Shown here: piece after piece, positions 36,087-45,857 of the stretch | Numbering within the stretch: position 1 is the stretch's first letter | Layout of the letters: each line of letters begins with the position of its first letter | Assembly: GCA_964427915.1 (NCBI GenBank) | Contig: CAYRWA010000094.1 | Coordinates: 1 to 64,000, forward strand | DNA length: 64,000 nt | Direction of reading: 5' to 3' | Origin: JAGLCW01 sp964427915 | Lineage (GTDB): Bacteria > Caldisericota > Caldisericia > UBA6126 | Notes under the pieces: model-generated | Told to the model about the DNA's origin: nothing | Seen by the model: only the letters and a program-made list of their open reading frames with translations | The model's database searches: none | Program-made: the position numbers and the translations under genes

Positions 36087-37145
36087 TTAGTCTGCAAGAA
36101 TTTTTTTCATTTGTTCTATAAACTCTTCAACATCCTTTTTTGTTGTATCAAAAGATGTCATCCATCGATACTCTGAGTTGGATAGATTCCAGGAGTAAAA
36201 AAATGAAGCTTCTTGCATGAGTAAGGCATGGGTTTTTGGAAGACGTACAAAAACAGCATTGGATTCGACTGGTTTTGTAACTTCTAATACAGGGAGATGG
36301 AGTTGGATACATTGTTCCAGATATTTTGCCATTTGGTTAGCCTGAATTGCGTTTTGAAGCCATAAGTCTTGATCAAAATAGGCTAAAAATTGCGCAGATA
36401 TGAACCGCATTTTGGAGGCTAATTGGGCATTTTGTTTGCGGATAAACAAAGCGTCCTGTGCTAGTTTTTGGGATGCAAAAACCAAAGCTTCGCCATAGGC
36501 TAATCCATTTTTTGTCCCCCCAAAGGAAAGCATGTCTATGCCACAATCCATAGTAATGGCTTTAAGGGGAAGTTGTAATGTGGCTGCAGCATTGGCTATC
36601 CTTGCTCCGTCTACATGTACATACATGTCATTTTGATGGGCAAAATCACAAATGGCCTTTACTTCTACTGGAGTATACACGGTTCCTAACTCGGTTGCTT
36701 GCGTGATAGAAATTATTTTTGGCTGGGAATGATGTTCAATTCCTTTGCATTCCAAGAATCCATATAACTGCCTTGGGGATAGTTTCCCCAACGTATTGGA
36801 AACGTGTTTTATGGAGCACCCTGTTATTTTTTCCGGACTTCCGCATTCATCACATACGATGTGGGCCGTGTCAGTGGTGAGGATGGAATGATAGGATTTT
36901 GTGCCACAAGCTAGCGCCGTAATGTTGGCTCCGGTTCCGTTATACACGAAGAATGTACTTGTGTTTTCTCCAAAAATTTGCTGGAACACTCGCAATGCCT
37001 CTTGTGTGTAGGGGTCGTCACCGTAGGCTACAAACTGTCCATGATTGGCTTTTTGAATAGCATCCAATATAGCAGGATGAATCCCCGCATTATTGTCACT
37101 TGCAAAGCTCTTATTGCTTGAATAATGTGGCCACTGTATCTTCAT
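36087..37145 (-). CDS. ltaE: Low-specificity L-threonine aldolase
   Basis: This 352-residue PLP enzyme splits threonine (and allo-threonine) into glycine and acetaldehyde. It has FASDNNAGIHPAILDAI near 11, FVAYGDDPYT, VYNGTGANITAL, and HVDGARIANAAATL, with the PLP lysine in SFGGTKNG. The ATG at 37145 follows AGGAG by 7 bases and overlaps the YhaN gene end by 35 bp; a longer frame to 37217 is not supported. The glycine it makes could feed the glycine cleavage system at 9757-13028 (inference). Confidence 0.92.
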   Translation of the reverse strand: MKIQWPHYSSNKSFASDNNAGIHPAILDAIQKANHGQFVAYGDDPYTQEALRVFQQIFGENTSTFFVYNGTGANITALACGTKSYHSILTTDTAHIVCDECGSPEKITGCSIKHVSNTLGKLSPRQLYGFLECKGIEHHSQPKIISITQATELGTVYTPVEVKAICDFAHQNDMYVHVDGARIANAAATLQLPLKAITMDCGIDMLSFGGTKNGLAYGEALVFASQKLAQDALFIRKQNAQLASKMRFISAQFLAYFDQDLWLQNAIQANQMAKYLEQCIQLHLPVLEVTKPVESNAVFVRLPKTHALLMQEASFFYSWNLSNSEYRWMTSFDTTKKDVEEFIEQMKKILAD

Positions 37146-40100
37146 TGTTGTCTCCTGTTGGAAGCTTTTGTAGATCGAAATGATGTATTTCGTAAAAAGA
37201 AGGGAATACATCTTCAATTTCTTTAGCAGCTAATTGAAAAGAATGTAAAATAGAGGTATGGCACGTAAAGTAAAAGATTTGGTGCTTCTTTGACATTTCC
37301 AGCAATAACTTGGCTGCTTTTTTTTGTCTGGCTGCATCAAAACGAACAAAAATATCATCAAGAAACAACGGGAGTGTTTCTCCATGTTCAGAGAGCTCAT
37401 AGATGAGTCCAATTCGGATGGCTAAATAGACCTGATCAGCCAGACCATCACTCCATTCTTTTTCTGTTTTTCTTGTATCGGAGGTATCGTACAAGACAAA
37501 GCTTTCCTGGCTATTCTCAGAATCACTCGTTTTCATGAGATGATATCTGTGATCCGTTATTTCATAGATCCAGTCACTGGCATATCGAATGACACCAGGT
37601 TGTTGTTTTTCTTCAAAGACAGATTTTGTCTTTTGAATCAAACTATAAGCAACAACGTAGGTAAGCCATTCTTCTGCTTTTTCCTGTAGATTGTTCTCAA
37701 GAGATTCTTTCTGTTGTTGAAGATATTCCATTTCATTGTTTGCGTATAGGTCTTCTCTCTTTTGTTGGAGTTTACCACGTTTTTCAACTGCATCATTGAT
37801 CTGTGTTTCTAACGTTTTAATCGCGTTTTGACAACGAAGCAAACGATCTTCATTTTCTTGAAAGTCAATCTTTGAGAGTGTTTCAATAGTATCATTCCAC
37901 CTTTCGTCATTGCCTACTTTTCCATACAATCTATGGAAAAGTGATTCTTGTTCTTCTTTGCTCCTTTGGAAGGATTGATATTCTTTTGTCAGTAGTTCAA
38001 ACTCCTCCATATCGCTAACTTGATAGGACTGTAGCAGAGAATGATATTGTTTTACTCTTATGTCCAACCGTTCTTGAATATCTACTTCGCTGCGCTTTAA
38101 TTGTGCAATATGTATATCCAACTCTTTTTTATTTTGAGCCGCTTCTTCTGCATCAGACAATCGTTTTTGTAGATTTGTAATAGACTCTGCTGAGAGTGTT
38201 TCTTTTGTAACAGTTTCTTCCAGACCGTGCAGTATTTTTATAAGTTGCCCTTGGACATTGCGAATGGTTGATTTTACTAAAACCTGCCTATCAGAATATT
38301 GAATCAATGAATTTAACTGAGTTTGTGCATCTTTGATCAAAGAGAAAAGAATATCTGCATCGTGGATACTAATTTGGTTTGAAAGGTGGTGTTCTCGTTT
38401 CCATGCTTCCCATTTTTGGGATATGTCTTTTACCTGTTGTTCTGCTTCAGCATATTGGTTGTTTATTGTTTCAATCTTTGCTTTCAATCTTGTAAAGTCT
38501 GATTGCAAATCAGCCATGGTTTCTTTCCATCTTGCAATAGCTTGCAATCTATCTCGATGATTCTGTAAGGTCTGCTCCCACATTGTCAGAAGCCTGGTAA
38601 TATCAGAATTATCAAAAGATTGCATTGGAATCTGGTGTTTTTTGCAGTAGGTTCGCATGGTGTTCTTTATGTCTGCTCCCTCACTTTTTTTTGGTTTTTG
38701 TTTTTTGAAACCTAGCAGATAGAAAAGGAACAGAATGCTACCTAGTCCAACAACATATCCTATGGTTCGGACAATTGCCATACTTGGCAGAAGAACAATG
38801 CTAGATAAGCTTACAAACAACAAGGTAAACAGACTCAGGAGAATAGACTTCGATGGCATTTCATGAAGCCTGGATTGAAGATTGGATTCCCATTCTTTTT
38901 GTTGCAAGTAAGAAAGCTGTTTCTGAAATTCTTTGCATTGTTCATAATGGCCAACAAGAGAGGCATATTCTTTGCTTGTTAAAAGGTTGGATTCTTCTTC
39001 TTGAATTTGTTTATCAACAGTTTGTAACTTCCGTTGCAAAACGGAAACATCTTCTTCGTTTTTGCTCTTTGTATCTTCCAACCTTTTTACTTGCTGTAGA
39101 AGATTGTTGAAGTCTTGTTTCCAACGATGAATCTGTAGTTCTTCTTCAGCTGTTTGAGGGATATTGTCTTGTAGGATTTGTTCGTTCCACTGAGGATCTA
39201 TTCTTGTAAGTAGTTGATGCAGAAGTTTTTTTTGTTTCTTTCTTTCCAAACGTATTCGAGGAAAATCTTCGACCGCTTGCGCATATTGTTTTTTCTGTTC
39301 GACAAGCTGGTGAATGAATGGTGCTGCTTCAAGTATGGAGGTTTGTATTGCGATTTCTGTATATCTCTGCTGTAGAACCGATCGCTCTTGATAAATCTTT
39401 TGTAAAGATTCTGTAAGATTTTCCCTATCATTGTAACACTCTCTTGCTTTTTCTAGTCTGCTTTCTGAAAAGGCAACAGAATGGAACAAAGAAGGAAATT
39501 TTTCAAGCTCCTTCTTTTTGGCTTGGTAGGATACCCAATCGTTCTTCATGCCATGCCAGAGAGATCTTTGAAGCTGCTCTTTTTGGAGAATTGAAGTTTC
39601 TTTCTGGATTTCCCGAATACGATCTTCTAGAGAATCTAATTCATCATTCCATTGAAGGTATTCTGAGCTCATCTGTTCCCTGTCACGAATTTTCTTTTTG
39701 GTCTCTCGCAATTCTTTGTGAAGTTTATTCAATATTTGCGTTCTACCGCTAGGGGTCAAAATTTCTTTGTATTTTTTTTGCAGTTGATTGAGCGCAAAAG
39801 AAAGGGATCGAACACCAAAACTCGCAGAGAGAAAACGATTCTGCATTTCTTCTTTATTCATCAAAGACAACCCGTTCCAGTCTTTTACGTCCATGCAAAA
39901 AACTTGACGGAAGGTTTCTTTGTCAATGCCGTTCCATAAAGAATGGTCGATTTCTTGATTAGACAAAGTTTGATCGGGATAAAGAACGGATACTTTTTGA
40001 TCAAGTCTTTGTATTTTGTATTCTTTGTCAGAAGAGGTGATGATCTGAATTGTGCCCGAAGGCTTTCCACCATTAAATGGAGGATATGTACCATCTGTTT

Positions 40101-40266
40101 TGGATGCTTTTTTTGGAAACCCAAACAGCATTTGTTGGAAAAAATTTCGCAAAGTTGTTTTTCCGCTTTCATTATGGCCGAAAAATAAGGAAAAACCTTC
40201 CGATAGATTTATTCTTGTCTTTTCATATCCACCAAATTGATCAATGTATACGGATTTAATCTTCAT
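37111..40266 (-). CDS. SbcC/Rad50-like ATPase, YhaN type
   Basis: This 1051-residue protein has Walker A FFGHNESGKTT near residue 28, a following FFQQMLFGFPK typical of YhaN, long coiled coils, and an unusual central pair of membrane segments (about 475-520: LLSLFTLLFVSLSSIVLLP, IGYVVGLGSILFLFYLLGF). The C-terminal ATPase half has WSDGLADQVYLAIRIGLIYEL and Walker B TLPLFLDDIFVRFD. In B. subtilis YhaN works with the nuclease YhaO. The ATG overlaps the YhaO-like gene by 11 bp. DNA-end processing is inferred from the family. Confidence 0.85.
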   Translation of the reverse strand: MKIKSVYIDQFGGYEKTRINLSEGFSLFFGHNESGKTTLRNFFQQMLFGFPKKASKTDGTYPPFNGGKPSGTIQIITSSDKEYKIQRLDQKVSVLYPDQTLSNQEIDHSLWNGIDKETFRQVFCMDVKDWNGLSLMNKEEMQNRFLSASFGVRSLSFALNQLQKKYKEILTPSGRTQILNKLHKELRETKKKIRDREQMSSEYLQWNDELDSLEDRIREIQKETSILQKEQLQRSLWHGMKNDWVSYQAKKKELEKFPSLFHSVAFSESRLEKARECYNDRENLTESLQKIYQERSVLQQRYTEIAIQTSILEAAPFIHQLVEQKKQYAQAVEDFPRIRLERKKQKKLLHQLLTRIDPQWNEQILQDNIPQTAEEELQIHRWKQDFNNLLQQVKRLEDTKSKNEEDVSVLQRKLQTVDKQIQEEESNLLTSKEYASLVGHYEQCKEFQKQLSYLQQKEWESNLQSRLHEMPSKSILLSLFTLLFVSLSSIVLLPSMAIVRTIGYVVGLGSILFLFYLLGFKKQKPKKSEGADIKNTMRTYCKKHQIPMQSFDNSDITRLLTMWEQTLQNHRDRLQAIARWKETMADLQSDFTRLKAKIETINNQYAEAEQQVKDISQKWEAWKREHHLSNQISIHDADILFSLIKDAQTQLNSLIQYSDRQVLVKSTIRNVQGQLIKILHGLEETVTKETLSAESITNLQKRLSDAEEAAQNKKELDIHIAQLKRSEVDIQERLDIRVKQYHSLLQSYQVSDMEEFELLTKEYQSFQRSKEEQESLFHRLYGKVGNDERWNDTIETLSKIDFQENEDRLLRCQNAIKTLETQINDAVEKRGKLQQKREDLYANNEMEYLQQQKESLENNLQEKAEEWLTYVVAYSLIQKTKSVFEEKQQPGVIRYASDWIYEITDHRYHLMKTSDSENSQESFVLYDTSDTRKTEKEWSDGLADQVYLAIRIGLIYELSEHGETLPLFLDDIFVRFDAARQKKAAKLLLEMSKKHQIFYFTCHTSILHSFQLAAKEIEDVFPSFYEIHHFDLQKLPTGDNNEDTVATLFKQ

Positions 40267-41518
40267 TCTGATCTTCCGATAGTAATTCTAATCCTAGGCT
40301 TTGTGCGTTAGAAACAATGCGTTTCCATGGAATAAGAAACTCTTTATCCGGTACCATTCGAAGAAGTTTTTGCAAAGGCATATCGTCGAGTAGATTTTTG
40401 GCAATTTCTTCAAGATTTTCAGCCTGCAGAAGCTCTTCGGTTTTTTGTAAAAACAAACTACTAAAATCATTTCGTTTTCGAATGGCATCTACGTCTAAGT
40501 ATGGTTTTGTTTGGATCCGAATGGATTCTAGATAGCACCCTTCTTGTTCAGTATTTTCTCGAATTGAATCTTCCATTTCCTGCAAATGATCTTGCAGATT
40601 CTTATGGAGGGGTGTGTGCCCTACCAATTCAAAACGGAAAATCCCGGAGGAATCTTGGGTTTTATCTATCATATCTTCCATCATTGATTCAATCAATTGA
40701 TCAATGTGTTCTTCATGAACTTCTCGAGTGATATGGAACCAAAGAAAAGAGCTGGTTTCAATAAAACTGCATTCTGTTTCCCAGTCATGGACATTTACTA
40801 GATAAAATCCCTTTTTCTGGGTATCGTTGATGTGTAAGCCTTGGGTGTTTCCTGGGTACACTACTGCAGGATGGTCGTCGTGAAGTAACTTTCTTGTATG
40901 AACGTGTCCAAGAGCCCAATAATGAATGTTGGGTGTAAGAAGGTCTTGCAGAGAACAGGGTGCGTAATTTTCGGTAGAGGGGTCTCCTCCCACATTGCAA
41001 TGAAGGAGCCCAATATTGTATATGTTTGAATCGAGAGTTTTCGAAAAATCGACCATTTCCTTGGCAATATTTTTTTGAATATCTCGGGTAGGGTAGCTAT
41101 ACCCAATAACATTCACGTAAGGAGTATCATTGTTATCACGATACAAGCTTTTACAGGAGACAAAAGGAGGAAACTGAAAAACGGAATCGGGGAATTCTGC
41201 TTTCATCATCCAACTATCCAAAGAGTCATGGTTGCCATGCACAAACAGACAGGGAATCTTATGATTGGATAACAACCGCATTTGTTTCAGAAAGAAGAGC
41301 TGTGCTCGAATACTTTTGTTAGCAGCGTTATAAATATCGCCAGCAATGAGTACAAAATCAACCTTTTGTGATATAGCAGTTTGAACAACTTTTTCAAACG
41401 ACTTAAAAGTGGACCCTTCTACTGCTTTCCAAATCTCTTCGTTCTCTACTTGTACGCCTTTAAAGGGGGCCTCTAAATGAAGATCGCCACAGTGAATAAA
41501 TCGGATATTCTTAGACAT
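40256..41518 (-). CDS. SbcD/Mre11-like metallophosphoesterase, YhaO type
   Basis: This 420-residue protein has the nuclease motifs FIHCGDLHLEAPF, VLIAGDIYN, LFVHGNHDSLD, NIGLLHCNVGG and YWALGHVHTRK, the set seen in Mre11/SbcD and YhaO. It would be the nuclease subunit for the YhaN-like ATPase encoded next. It leads the yhaO-yhaN-ltaE operon. The start ATG at 41518 has a moderate ribosome binding site (AAGGA). Confidence 0.88.
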   Translation of the reverse strand: MSKNIRFIHCGDLHLEAPFKGVQVENEEIWKAVEGSTFKSFEKVVQTAISQKVDFVLIAGDIYNAANKSIRAQLFFLKQMRLLSNHKIPCLFVHGNHDSLDSWMMKAEFPDSVFQFPPFVSCKSLYRDNNDTPYVNVIGYSYPTRDIQKNIAKEMVDFSKTLDSNIYNIGLLHCNVGGDPSTENYAPCSLQDLLTPNIHYWALGHVHTRKLLHDDHPAVVYPGNTQGLHINDTQKKGFYLVNVHDWETECSFIETSSFLWFHITREVHEEHIDQLIESMMEDMIDKTQDSSGIFRFELVGHTPLHKNLQDHLQEMEDSIRENTEQEGCYLESIRIQTKPYLDVDAIRKRNDFSSLFLQKTEELLQAENLEEIAKNLLDDMPLQKLLRMVPDKEFLIPWKRIVSNAQSLGLELLSEDQNED

Positions 41519-41618
41519 TCATTTTCCATTCCTTATTTTTTTGGTGATTCGTGTTTGCATCCTTTCTAACATAAAAACATTATATAATAATAATATTCTA
41601 TTTGAACTGAGGTGAAAA

Positions 41619-42137
41619 TTGAGCACACAAAAAACTTCAAAAATGCGTTATCCCGTTCAATGGATGGTCCGATTGGCTATTTTAATAGCTATCACAATTG
41701 GATTTCAAATGCTGAAACTCCCACAACCTATTACCGGTCCTGTCGTCAACCTTATGTTATTTATGGCCTGCATGCTTCTAGGAGTATGGGGGGGCGTTTC
41801 TCTTGGTCTTATTACGCCTTTGATAGCTGTGGCCGTTGGCATTATGCAAAGACCCGAGATGGTTCCTGTTATTATGATAGGAAATGCAGTGCTAGTAGTT
41901 GTTTTTTCTTTGTTTAGGGGTCAAACTCCACAATTATACAAAACACTACTGGGCGTTGTTTTTGGGTCTGCATTAAAATATGGAGTTTTTGCAGTAGCGA
42001 TTGCTTTCATTTTACAGCTTCCTCAACCAGTTGCTCAGACGTTTGGCGTGACACAATTGTTTACAGCTCTTAGCGGGGGAGTTTTGGCAATGATTATGGA
42101 GAAGGCCTTAAAAAAGACTGAATTGCTGCAACACTAA
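41619..42137 (+). CDS. Membrane protein resembling an ECF-transporter S component
   Basis: This 172-residue protein has about five or six membrane segments (LAILIAITIGFQML, GPVVNLMLFMACMLLGVWGGVSLGLITPLIAVAVGI, VPVIMIGNAVLVVVF, VFGSALKYGVFAVAIAFIL). The GPVVNLMLF / GNAVLVVVF pattern is like S components of energy-coupling factor transporters. The start is TTG at 41619 with GAGGTG 5 bases upstream. No A or T components are adjacent; a shared ECF module elsewhere would be needed. Substrate unknown. Confidence 0.6.
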   Translation: MSTQKTSKMRYPVQWMVRLAILIAITIGFQMLKLPQPITGPVVNLMLFMACMLLGVWGGVSLGLITPLIAVAVGIMQRPEMVPVIMIGNAVLVVVFSLFRGQTPQLYKTLLGVVFGSALKYGVFAVAIAFILQLPQPVAQTFGVTQLFTALSGGVLAMIMEKALKKTELLQH

Positions 42138-42149
42138 AGTTTTATCTTG

Positions 42150-43046
42150 ATGAAGGAAACAACTTCACGGATTCGTTTTTTTGCGAACCTATTGGTCCTT
42201 TTTTCTGTTTCGGCATGGGGTTTGTCATTTGTCAGTATGAAGGCAATTTTGTTAGCAGGGATTCCTCCCATGACGATGACCGCAATTCGATACGGAATCG
42301 TTGCTTTTGTTTTTTCTATAGTATTATTTTTTCGCAAAAAGAAAAAATCTCTTTCCTGGATGGATCACCTTGTCCTTCTTTTTAGCGGAATGTCTGGGGT
42401 TGCTCTATATTTTTGGTTTGAGGCAAGGGGAATTATGTACACAACTGCCTCCAATGCCTCTATCATCATAGCCCTTATTCCAATTGTTACCGCCTTGATA
42501 ACCAGTATCCTATACCGTATTCATGTGCGTTTATGGCAAATTCTATCCACCGGAATCTCCTTTTTAGGAGCAGTTCTTATCATTTCAACACAAGGTGCAT
42601 CTCATGCAGCCCCTGACCCTTTAAAAGGCAATTTATTAATGATTGGCGCTGTTGGTTGTTGGGTTTTTTTTACTTTCTTGGCTTCCCATCTGCATTCTCG
42701 CATGGACACGCTGACTGCAACTGCCTGGCAAAGTGTATATGGTTTTTTTCTCCTGCTTCCCCTGGCAATATTTGAGAAGGGATATCAAGTGGATATTCCT
42801 CACTATCTTTGGATCCACTTCTTGTTTTTATCTATTGTTTGTTCTGTCTTGGCATTCTTGTTTTATAACTATGCAGTCAAGGTTGTTGGAGTTACCATTG
42901 TGTCAACGTATGTGAATTTTATTCCTGTAGCAGGTGTTCTGGGGGGATTTTTACTATTACACGAAACAATGACCCCTTTGCAATGGACTGGCTCAGTACT
43001 TATTGTTCTGAGCCTATGGACAGTGAACATTGGGAAAAAACAATGA
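42150..43046 (+). CDS. EamA/DMT-family transporter
   Basis: This 298-residue protein has ten membrane segments and two EamA repeats, with SAWGLSFVSMKAILLAGIPPM near the start, TTASNASIIIALIPIVTAL and FISFLGAVLII-type segments, and a second repeat ending FIPVAGVLGGFLLLHETMTPLQWTGSVLIVLS. Substrate is unknown. ATG at 42150 directly follows an in-frame TTG; the ribosome binding site is weak. Confidence 0.9.
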   Translation: MKETTSRIRFFANLLVLFSVSAWGLSFVSMKAILLAGIPPMTMTAIRYGIVAFVFSIVLFFRKKKKSLSWMDHLVLLFSGMSGVALYFWFEARGIMYTTASNASIIIALIPIVTALITSILYRIHVRLWQILSTGISFLGAVLIISTQGASHAAPDPLKGNLLMIGAVGCWVFFTFLASHLHSRMDTLTATAWQSVYGFFLLLPLAIFEKGYQVDIPHYLWIHFLFLSIVCSVLAFLFYNYAVKVVGVTIVSTYVNFIPVAGVLGGFLLLHETMTPLQWTGSVLIVLSLWTVNIGKKQ

Positions 43047-43085
43047 CTTTATCTCTTTTTTTTGACACTCTTTTATCTACTAGTT

Positions 43086-43094
43086 TGGTATAAT
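43086..43094 (+). promoter_or_regulatory. Extended -10 promoter element upstream of pruA
   Basis: TGG then TATAAT (43089-43094) forms an extended -10, about 30 bp before the pruA ATG. A TTGACA at 43072-43077 is only 11 bp upstream and cannot serve as its -35. Confidence 0.55.
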
Positions 43095-43124
43095 ATAAGG
43101 ACACAAAAATTTATGGAGGTTGGC

Positions 43125-44753
43125 ATGAATTCGAATTATAAGATTCCGGCTCCTATTAATGAGCCTATTTTATCGTACGCCCCTAATTCTCCCGAGAGAA
43201 TACAGCTAAAAAAGAAGCTTGACGAGATGTACCAAACAAAAATAGAAATTCCCTTAATTATTGATGGAAAAGAAGTGAAAACTGGCAATAAGGCCACATG
43301 TATATGTCCCCACGAACACCACCATGTTCTTGCAGAATTTCATCAAGCGGGGGAGCGTGAAATTAAAGATGCAATTGAATCTACGCAAGTCGCTTGGCAA
43401 ACATGGTCTATTATGCCCTGGGAAGAAAGAGCCGCTATTTTCCTACGAGCAGCTGAGCTTTTAACAGGACCCTATCGAGACGAAATGAATGCAGCAACCA
43501 TGTTGTGTCAAAGTAAGAATGCTTTCCAAGCTGAAATAGATTGTGTTGCCGAGTTAGCAGATTTCTTACGCTACAATGTTCACTTTATGCAGAAAATATA
43601 TCAAACACAACCAAACAATTCCAAAGGCATTTGGAATCGTCTAGAATATAGACCTTTAGAGGGATTTATTTATGCTATCACTCCCTTCAATTTTACCTCC
43701 ATTGGCGGGAACCTTCCGACAGCTCCAGCCATTATGGGTAATGTTTCTTTATGGAAGCCAGCTAGAACTGCAGTTTACTCCAACTATGTATTCATGAAAA
43801 TATTACTTGAAGCGGGTCTCCCCAAAGGCGTAATTAATTTTATCCCAGGTCCTTCTTCTGCCATCACCGATATTGTCCTAGATAGTCCGCATTTTGCCGG
43901 CGTTCACTTTACAGGCTCTACGGAAGTATTTCAAATGCTATGGAAACGATCTTCTGAAAACCTCTCTAGATACAAATCCTATCCCCGTATTGTTGGAGAA
44001 ACAGGAGGGAAAGATTTTCTTGTAGTGCATCCATCTAGCTGTCCAAGAGAAGTTTCAACAGCAATTATTCGAGGTGCTTTTGAGTATCAAGGACAAAAGT
44101 GTTCTGCTAATTCGAGAGCGTATTTGCCTACATCACTATGGAACGAAATATGGAAGCAACTACAAGAACAACTTAGCCGCATCAAAATGGGAGATGTTCG
44201 AGATTTTTCGAACTTCCTTAACGCTGTTATTGACAAACCTTCTTTCGACAAGATTAAGGAATATATTCAATATGCAAAGGGACATAAAGATGCACAGATT
44301 ATTTGGGGGGGCACTTGTGACGATAGCAAGGGCTACTTTATAGAGCCTACTATTATCCTTACAACAGATCCACATTTCAAAACAATGGAAGAAGAAATCT
44401 TTGGACCTGTCATCACGTTTTACATCTATGAAGATGAACAATATGAAAAAACCCTTGAATTGTGCAATACAACATCCGAGTATGGGTTGACAGGGGGAAT
44501 ATTTTCTCGAGACCGGGAGGCTGTAATTTTGGCTGAACATGTTCTAAGACATGCTGCTGGGAATTTTTATATCAATGATAAAACAACAGGAGCCGTTGTC
44601 GGACACCAACCTTTTGGCGGAGGTAGAAGCTCTGGTACTAATGATAAAGCCGGGAGTGAGTTTAACCTACTTCGATGGACCAGTATCCGAAATACCAAAG
44701 AATGCTTTACTCCTGCCAAGGACTTTGTATACCCCTTTATGGAAGAAGAATAA
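43125..44753 (+). CDS. pruA: L-glutamate gamma-semialdehyde (1-pyrroline-5-carboxylate) dehydrogenase
   Basis: This 542-residue enzyme oxidises P5C/glutamate semialdehyde to glutamate with NAD+. It is of the ALDH4A1-like type: NEPILSYAPNSPER at the N-terminus, YAITPFNFTSIGGNLPTAPAIMGN, VHFTGSTEVF, ETGGKDFLVVH and catalytic Cys326 in YQGQKCSANSRAY. GGAGG precedes the ATG at 43125; the frame back to 43062 includes the promoter and is rejected. No proline dehydrogenase gene is next to it. A strong hairpin follows the stop. Confidence 0.95.
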   Translation: MNSNYKIPAPINEPILSYAPNSPERIQLKKKLDEMYQTKIEIPLIIDGKEVKTGNKATCICPHEHHHVLAEFHQAGEREIKDAIESTQVAWQTWSIMPWEERAAIFLRAAELLTGPYRDEMNAATMLCQSKNAFQAEIDCVAELADFLRYNVHFMQKIYQTQPNNSKGIWNRLEYRPLEGFIYAITPFNFTSIGGNLPTAPAIMGNVSLWKPARTAVYSNYVFMKILLEAGLPKGVINFIPGPSSAITDIVLDSPHFAGVHFTGSTEVFQMLWKRSSENLSRYKSYPRIVGETGGKDFLVVHPSSCPREVSTAIIRGAFEYQGQKCSANSRAYLPTSLWNEIWKQLQEQLSRIKMGDVRDFSNFLNAVIDKPSFDKIKEYIQYAKGHKDAQIIWGGTCDDSKGYFIEPTIILTTDPHFKTMEEEIFGPVITFYIYEDEQYEKTLELCNTTSEYGLTGGIFSRDREAVILAEHVLRHAAGNFYINDKTTGAVVGHQPFGGGRSSGTNDKAGSEFNLLRWTSIRNTKECFTPAKDFVYPFMEEE

Positions 44754-44766
44754 AGAATATCCAAAA

Positions 44767-44802
44767 AAAACCATCACAGTCTGGATTGACTGTGATGGTT
44801 TT
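44767..44802 (+). terminator. Hairpin terminator after pruA
   Basis: A 15-bp perfect stem (AAAACCATCACAGTC and its complement, 44767-44781 and 44788-44802) with a TGGATT loop, with A's before and T's after, so it could work on both strands. It ends 18 bp before the next ATG. Confidence 0.75.
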
Positions 44803-44819
44803 ACAGGAAGGACACAAGC

Positions 44820-45677
44820 ATGAAAAGAATATGCATCGCTTTTATTGTTTGCTTGTTATGTATCGTCCCAACATTTTCTTCTTTTGGTCAAGACAAAACC
44901 ATTCGATATTTAGAAGAAGTGTTTTCACCTGATCAATTGAAAATTGAAACAGACATTGTCTACAAAACGATTGAAAAACCCAATCAATCCACTCTGGAAT
45001 TGAAAATGGATATCGTTGCACCCATGGAAGATTCACTCGAAAAACGACCTTTGCTAGTTTGGATCCATGGGGGAGGATTTGTTAGCGGATCGAAGGAAGT
45101 TATGCTGAAGCGTTGTATTGAGTACGCTCAGCTTGGCTATGTAGCATGTACGATCAATTATAGGCTAGTTCGAGACCTTCCTTATCCCTATACGATGGAT
45201 ACAGTTATTGAAGCAGCTGTAGATGATTCTCGCGATGCCATCGATTGGCTACTTGAAAATGCATCTAGAATTGGTATTGACGAAAACATGGTGTTAGTTG
45301 GAGGCTCTTCTGCAGGTGCTATCACATCATGTCATGTTGCCTATGACGATAGACCATGGAGCAATAAAGATAAGCTGAAAGGAATCATATCTTTATGGGG
45401 AGGAATTCTTCCTACTCATTCTGCAGATTTTAAGTTGGGTTTAATCTCGTATGATGTAGCTGTTGACGAGAATGAGTGTTCTGCTTGTATTATCCATGGC
45501 GCTCAAGATACTGTTGTGCCTGTTTCTATGGCATACGCACTAGAAACAAAGTGTGCAGACGTAGGAGTCCCGTGTATCATGAAAATAGATCCCAATGCTG
45601 CCCATGGAGTACGATCTGATATCAATAAATCGTATCATTCTATTGAGCCTTTATTTTTGTACATTTGTATGCAATAG
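44820..45677 (+). CDS. Secreted alpha/beta hydrolase (esterase/lipase-like)
   Basis: This 285-residue protein has a signal peptide (CIAFIVCLLCIVPTFSSFG) and the hydrolase motifs WIHGGGF (oxyanion hole), VGGSSAGAITS (nucleophile Ser), GAQDTVVP (Asp) and AAHGV (His), fitting the hormone-sensitive-lipase/carboxylesterase type. AGGAAGG precedes the ATG by 8 bases. It follows the pruA terminator and lies upstream of tRNA-Leu. The substrate is unknown. Confidence 0.88.
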   Translation: MKRICIAFIVCLLCIVPTFSSFGQDKTIRYLEEVFSPDQLKIETDIVYKTIEKPNQSTLELKMDIVAPMEDSLEKRPLLVWIHGGGFVSGSKEVMLKRCIEYAQLGYVACTINYRLVRDLPYPYTMDTVIEAAVDDSRDAIDWLLENASRIGIDENMVLVGGSSAGAITSCHVAYDDRPWSNKDKLKGIISLWGGILPTHSADFKLGLISYDVAVDENECSACIIHGAQDTVVPVSMAYALETKCADVGVPCIMKIDPNAAHGVRSDINKSYHSIEPLFLYICMQ

Positions 45678-45742
45678 TCTTGTATGCAAGGTTTCTATTT
45701 TTAAAAATTATTGTACAATACAGTATCGATTTCATTAAAAAT

Positions 45743-45828
45743 GCCGAAGTGGCGAAACTGGTAGACGCGGCAGACTCAAAATCTGCAGGAGTTCACTCTC
45801 CGTGAGGGTTCGAGTCCCCCCTTCGGCA
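45743..45828 (+). tRNA. tRNA-Leu (anticodon CAA)
   Basis: The 86-base gene has a 7-bp acceptor stem GCCGAAG/CTTCGGC, a D-arm with TGGCGAAACTGGTAGACGC, an anticodon loop CTCAAAA with CAA at 45777-45779, a long class II variable arm and a GGTTCGAGTCC T-loop. CCA is not encoded; the discriminator A is followed by a run of T's. Confidence 0.97.
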
Positions 45829-45857
45829 TTTTTTTTATGGCTTTTTTCTTCTTCTCC

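Noticed and set aside
43072..43077. TTGACA as the -35 box for the pruA promoter
   Set aside because: The spacing to TATAAT is only 11 bp; the extended -10 explains the promoter better.
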